Assembly (NCBI GenBank): GCA_033782935.1
Contig: JAWQEG010000717.1
Location: 310,001 to 374,000 of the forward strand
DNA length: 64,000 nucleotides
Reading direction: 5' to 3'
Source of the DNA: Petrolisthes cinctipes
Lineage: Eukaryota > Arthropoda > Malacostraca > Decapoda > Porcellanidae
Shown here: positions 62,413-64,000 of the stretch, in pieces
Position numbering within the stretch: position 1 is the stretch's first letter
Layout of the letters: every line of letters starts with the position of its first letter
Made by a program: the position numbers and the translations under genes
Notes under the pieces: generated by a model
The model's database searches: none
What the model was told of the DNA's origin: nothing
What the model saw: only the letters and a program-made list of their open reading frames with translations

Positions 62413-63905
62413 ATGCTGAAAATCGATATTTTAGATGCCCAAAGTCAATATGTGCATGTATCTTCTGTACCCGTTTATATCTCAAATTCAGGCTCAAAAC
62501 ACCCGAAAATTCGATATTTTGGGGTCCCAGAAGCAATCTGTACATGCCTACACAGTGCTAGAATATTTTCAAAATATAGGCTAAAAACATGCTAAAAATC
62601 GACATTTTAGGTGCCAAAAAATCGATATCTCAAATTCAGTCCCAAAACACCCGAAAATTCGATATTTAGAGGTCCCAGAAGGTATCTGTACATGCCTACT
62701 CCGTGTTAGAGTATTTTCAAAATACAGGCCAAAAACATACTGAAAATCGATCTTTTAGGTGCCCAAAAGTCGATATGTGCATGCATCTTCTGTACCCGTT
62801 TATATCTCAAATTCTGGCCCTAAACACCCGAAAATTCGATATTTTGGGGTCCCAGAAGCGATCTGTACATGCCTACTCCGTGTTAGAGTATTTTCAAAAT
62901 TCAGGCCCAAAACATGCTGAAAATCGATATTTTTGGTGCCCAAAGTCAATATGTGCATGTCTCTTCTGTACCCGTTTATATCTCAAATTCAGGCTCAAAA
63001 CACCCGAAAATTCAATATTTTGGGGTCCCAGAAGCAATCTGTACATGCCTACTCAGTGCTAGAATATTTTCAAAATATAGGCTAAAAACATGCTAAAAAT
63101 CGATCTTTTAGGTGCCAAAAAGTCGATATCGCAAATTCAGTCCCAAAACACCCGAAAATTCGATATTTAGGGGTCCCAGAAGCGATCTATACATGCCTAC
63201 TCCGTGTTAGAGTATTTTCAAAATACATGCTCAAAATATACTGAAAATCGATCTTTTAGGTGCACAAAAGTCGATATGTGCATGCATCTTCAGTACCCGT
63301 TTATATCTCAAATTCAGGCTCAAAACACCCGAAAATTCAAAATTTTGGGGTCCCAGAAGCAATCTGTACATGCCTACTCAGTGTTAGAGTATTTTCAAAA
63401 TACAGGCCCAAAACATGCTGAAAATCGATATTTTAGATGCCCAAAGTCAATATGTGCATGTATCTTCTGTACCCGTTTATATCTCAAATTCAGGCTCAAA
63501 ACACCCGAAAATTTAATATTTTGGGGTCCCAGAAGCAATCTGTACAGTGCTAGAATATTTTCAAAATATAGGCTAAAAACATGCTAAATATCGACCTTTT
63601 AGGTGCCAAAAAGTCGATATCTCAAATTCAGTCCCAAAACACCCGAAAATTCGATATTTAGGGGTCCCAGAAGCGATCTGTACATGCTTACTCCGTGTTA
63701 GAGTATTTTCAAAATACAGGCCAAAAACATACTGAAAATCGATCTTTTAGGTGCCCAAAAGTCGATATGTGCATGTATCTTCTGTACCCGTTTATATCTC
63801 AAATTCAGGCTCAAAACACCCGAAAATTCAATATTTTGGGGTCCCAGAAGCAATCTGTACATGCCTACTCAGTGCTAGAATATTTTCAAAATATAGGCTA
63901 AAAAC
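62413..63905 (+). repeat. 6251-bp-spaced duplicate, second copy
   Basis: A S1 B C S2 D a S2 B/C matching 56162-57654, with all six rare variants. A notable difference is TTCGATATTTTGGGG in the A at 62413, where 56162 has TTCAATATTTTGGGG. The same G is present in the A at 59611, so the duplication boundary or a conversion lies inside this A. Confidence 0.88.
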
Positions 63906-64000
63906 ATGCTAAAAATCGATCTTTTAGGTGCCAAAAAGTCGATATCTCAAATTCAGTCCCAAAACACCCGAAAATTCGATATTTAGGGGTCCCAGAAGCG
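63906..64000 (+). repeat. Partial S2 monomer cut by the window end
   Basis: Head and body of an S2 monomer ending within AGGGGTCCCAGAAGCG. The array clearly continues beyond the window. Confidence 0.9.

Larger units (their letters stand above)
1..64000 (+). repeat. Satellite DNA array, approx. 176-bp monomer, higher-order repeats, spans whole window
   Basis: Every line of the window can be assigned to one AT-rich repeat family in the same orientation. I placed monomer boundaries at a recurring ATACTG/ATGCTG/ATGCTA hexamer and found successive spacings of almost exclusively 176, 177, 166 and 148 bp from position 16 to 63905, roughly 390 monomers in all. No unique sequence, inversion or inserted element interrupts it, and both window ends lie inside monomers. 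Monomer length near one nucleosome repeat plus higher-order organisation is typical of centromeric satellites such as primate alpha satellite or Arabidopsis CEN178. Centromere identity here is inference, since no binding data are available and I do not recognise the family or species. Confidence 0.97.

Noticed and set aside
1..64000. CRISPR array
   Set aside because: Repeats of 148-177 bp are directly adjacent with no unique spacers, and the whole monomer is repetitive.
1..64000. Transposable element insertions or LTRs inside the array
   Set aside because: No break in monomer periodicity larger than a few bases was found apart from whole-monomer changes and two types of internal deletion. 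No terminal repeats or target-site duplications are visible.
1..64000. Assignment to a named satellite family or species
   Set aside because: Monomer length and AT-richness fit many plant and animal centromeric satellites, and I do not recognise the consensus. A search against satellite databases would be needed.

Overview
The whole 64-kb window is one uninterrupted, head-to-tail satellite DNA array. I see no protein-coding gene, RNA gene, transposon, CRISPR array, telomere repeat or unique sequence anywhere in it, and the array runs off both ends. The many short open frames are by-products of repeating an AT-rich unit (66 G+C in the 176-bp monomer at 3003-3178, counted by hand). Monomers of about 176 bp in higher-order repeats (HORs) suggest a eukaryotic centromeric or pericentromeric satellite from a long-read assembly. 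The species cannot be named from the sequence, and centromere function is inference only.

The array has at least four nested levels. (1) Each full monomer is itself a diverged dimer of two half-repeats of about 87 and 89 bp. (2) Full monomers are 176 or 177 bp. Two shortened forms recur: a 148-bp form (S1, S2) lacking 29 bp of the first half, and a 166-bp form (written c or a) lacking 10 bp of the second half. (3) Six monomer types follow one another as A(176)-S1(148)-B(177)-C(166/176)-S2(148)-D(177), a hexamer of about 992-1002 bp. It is built from two related trimers, long-short-long, of about 500 bp each. (4) Blocks of many monomers are duplicated again, with periods I measured as 991, 1178/1179, 1845, 1993, 3467, 4406, 5293, 5973/6156, 6981, 7788/7965 and, near the end, 3125, 3449 and 6251 bp. 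Several of these are nested or overlap.

Layout: 1-3855, hexamer plus irregular monomer order with many private variants. 3856-5837, two 991-bp hexamers. 5838-7654, irregular with chimeric monomers. 7655-10011, two copies of a seven-monomer HOR. 10012-22140, two copies of a 36/37-monomer block. 20148-30733, two copies of a 5293-bp block, the first overlapping the end of the preceding one. 31049-34591, two 1845-bp units. 34592-43381, large partial copies of upstream sequence joined by chimeric monomers. 43382-52193, two nearly identical 4406-bp units. 52194-64000, more heterogeneous hexamer-derived sequence with older or patchier duplications.

The noteworthy signals are the half-monomer ancestry, a short dyad whose outermost base pair changes on both arms together (GTATTTTCAAAATAC versus ATATTTTCAAAATAT), diagnostic differences between monomer lineages that fall at CpG/CpA positions, and duplication breakpoints that occur in register at matching points of different monomer types. 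Monomer phase throughout is set at the hexamer ATRCTR that precedes AAAATCGA.
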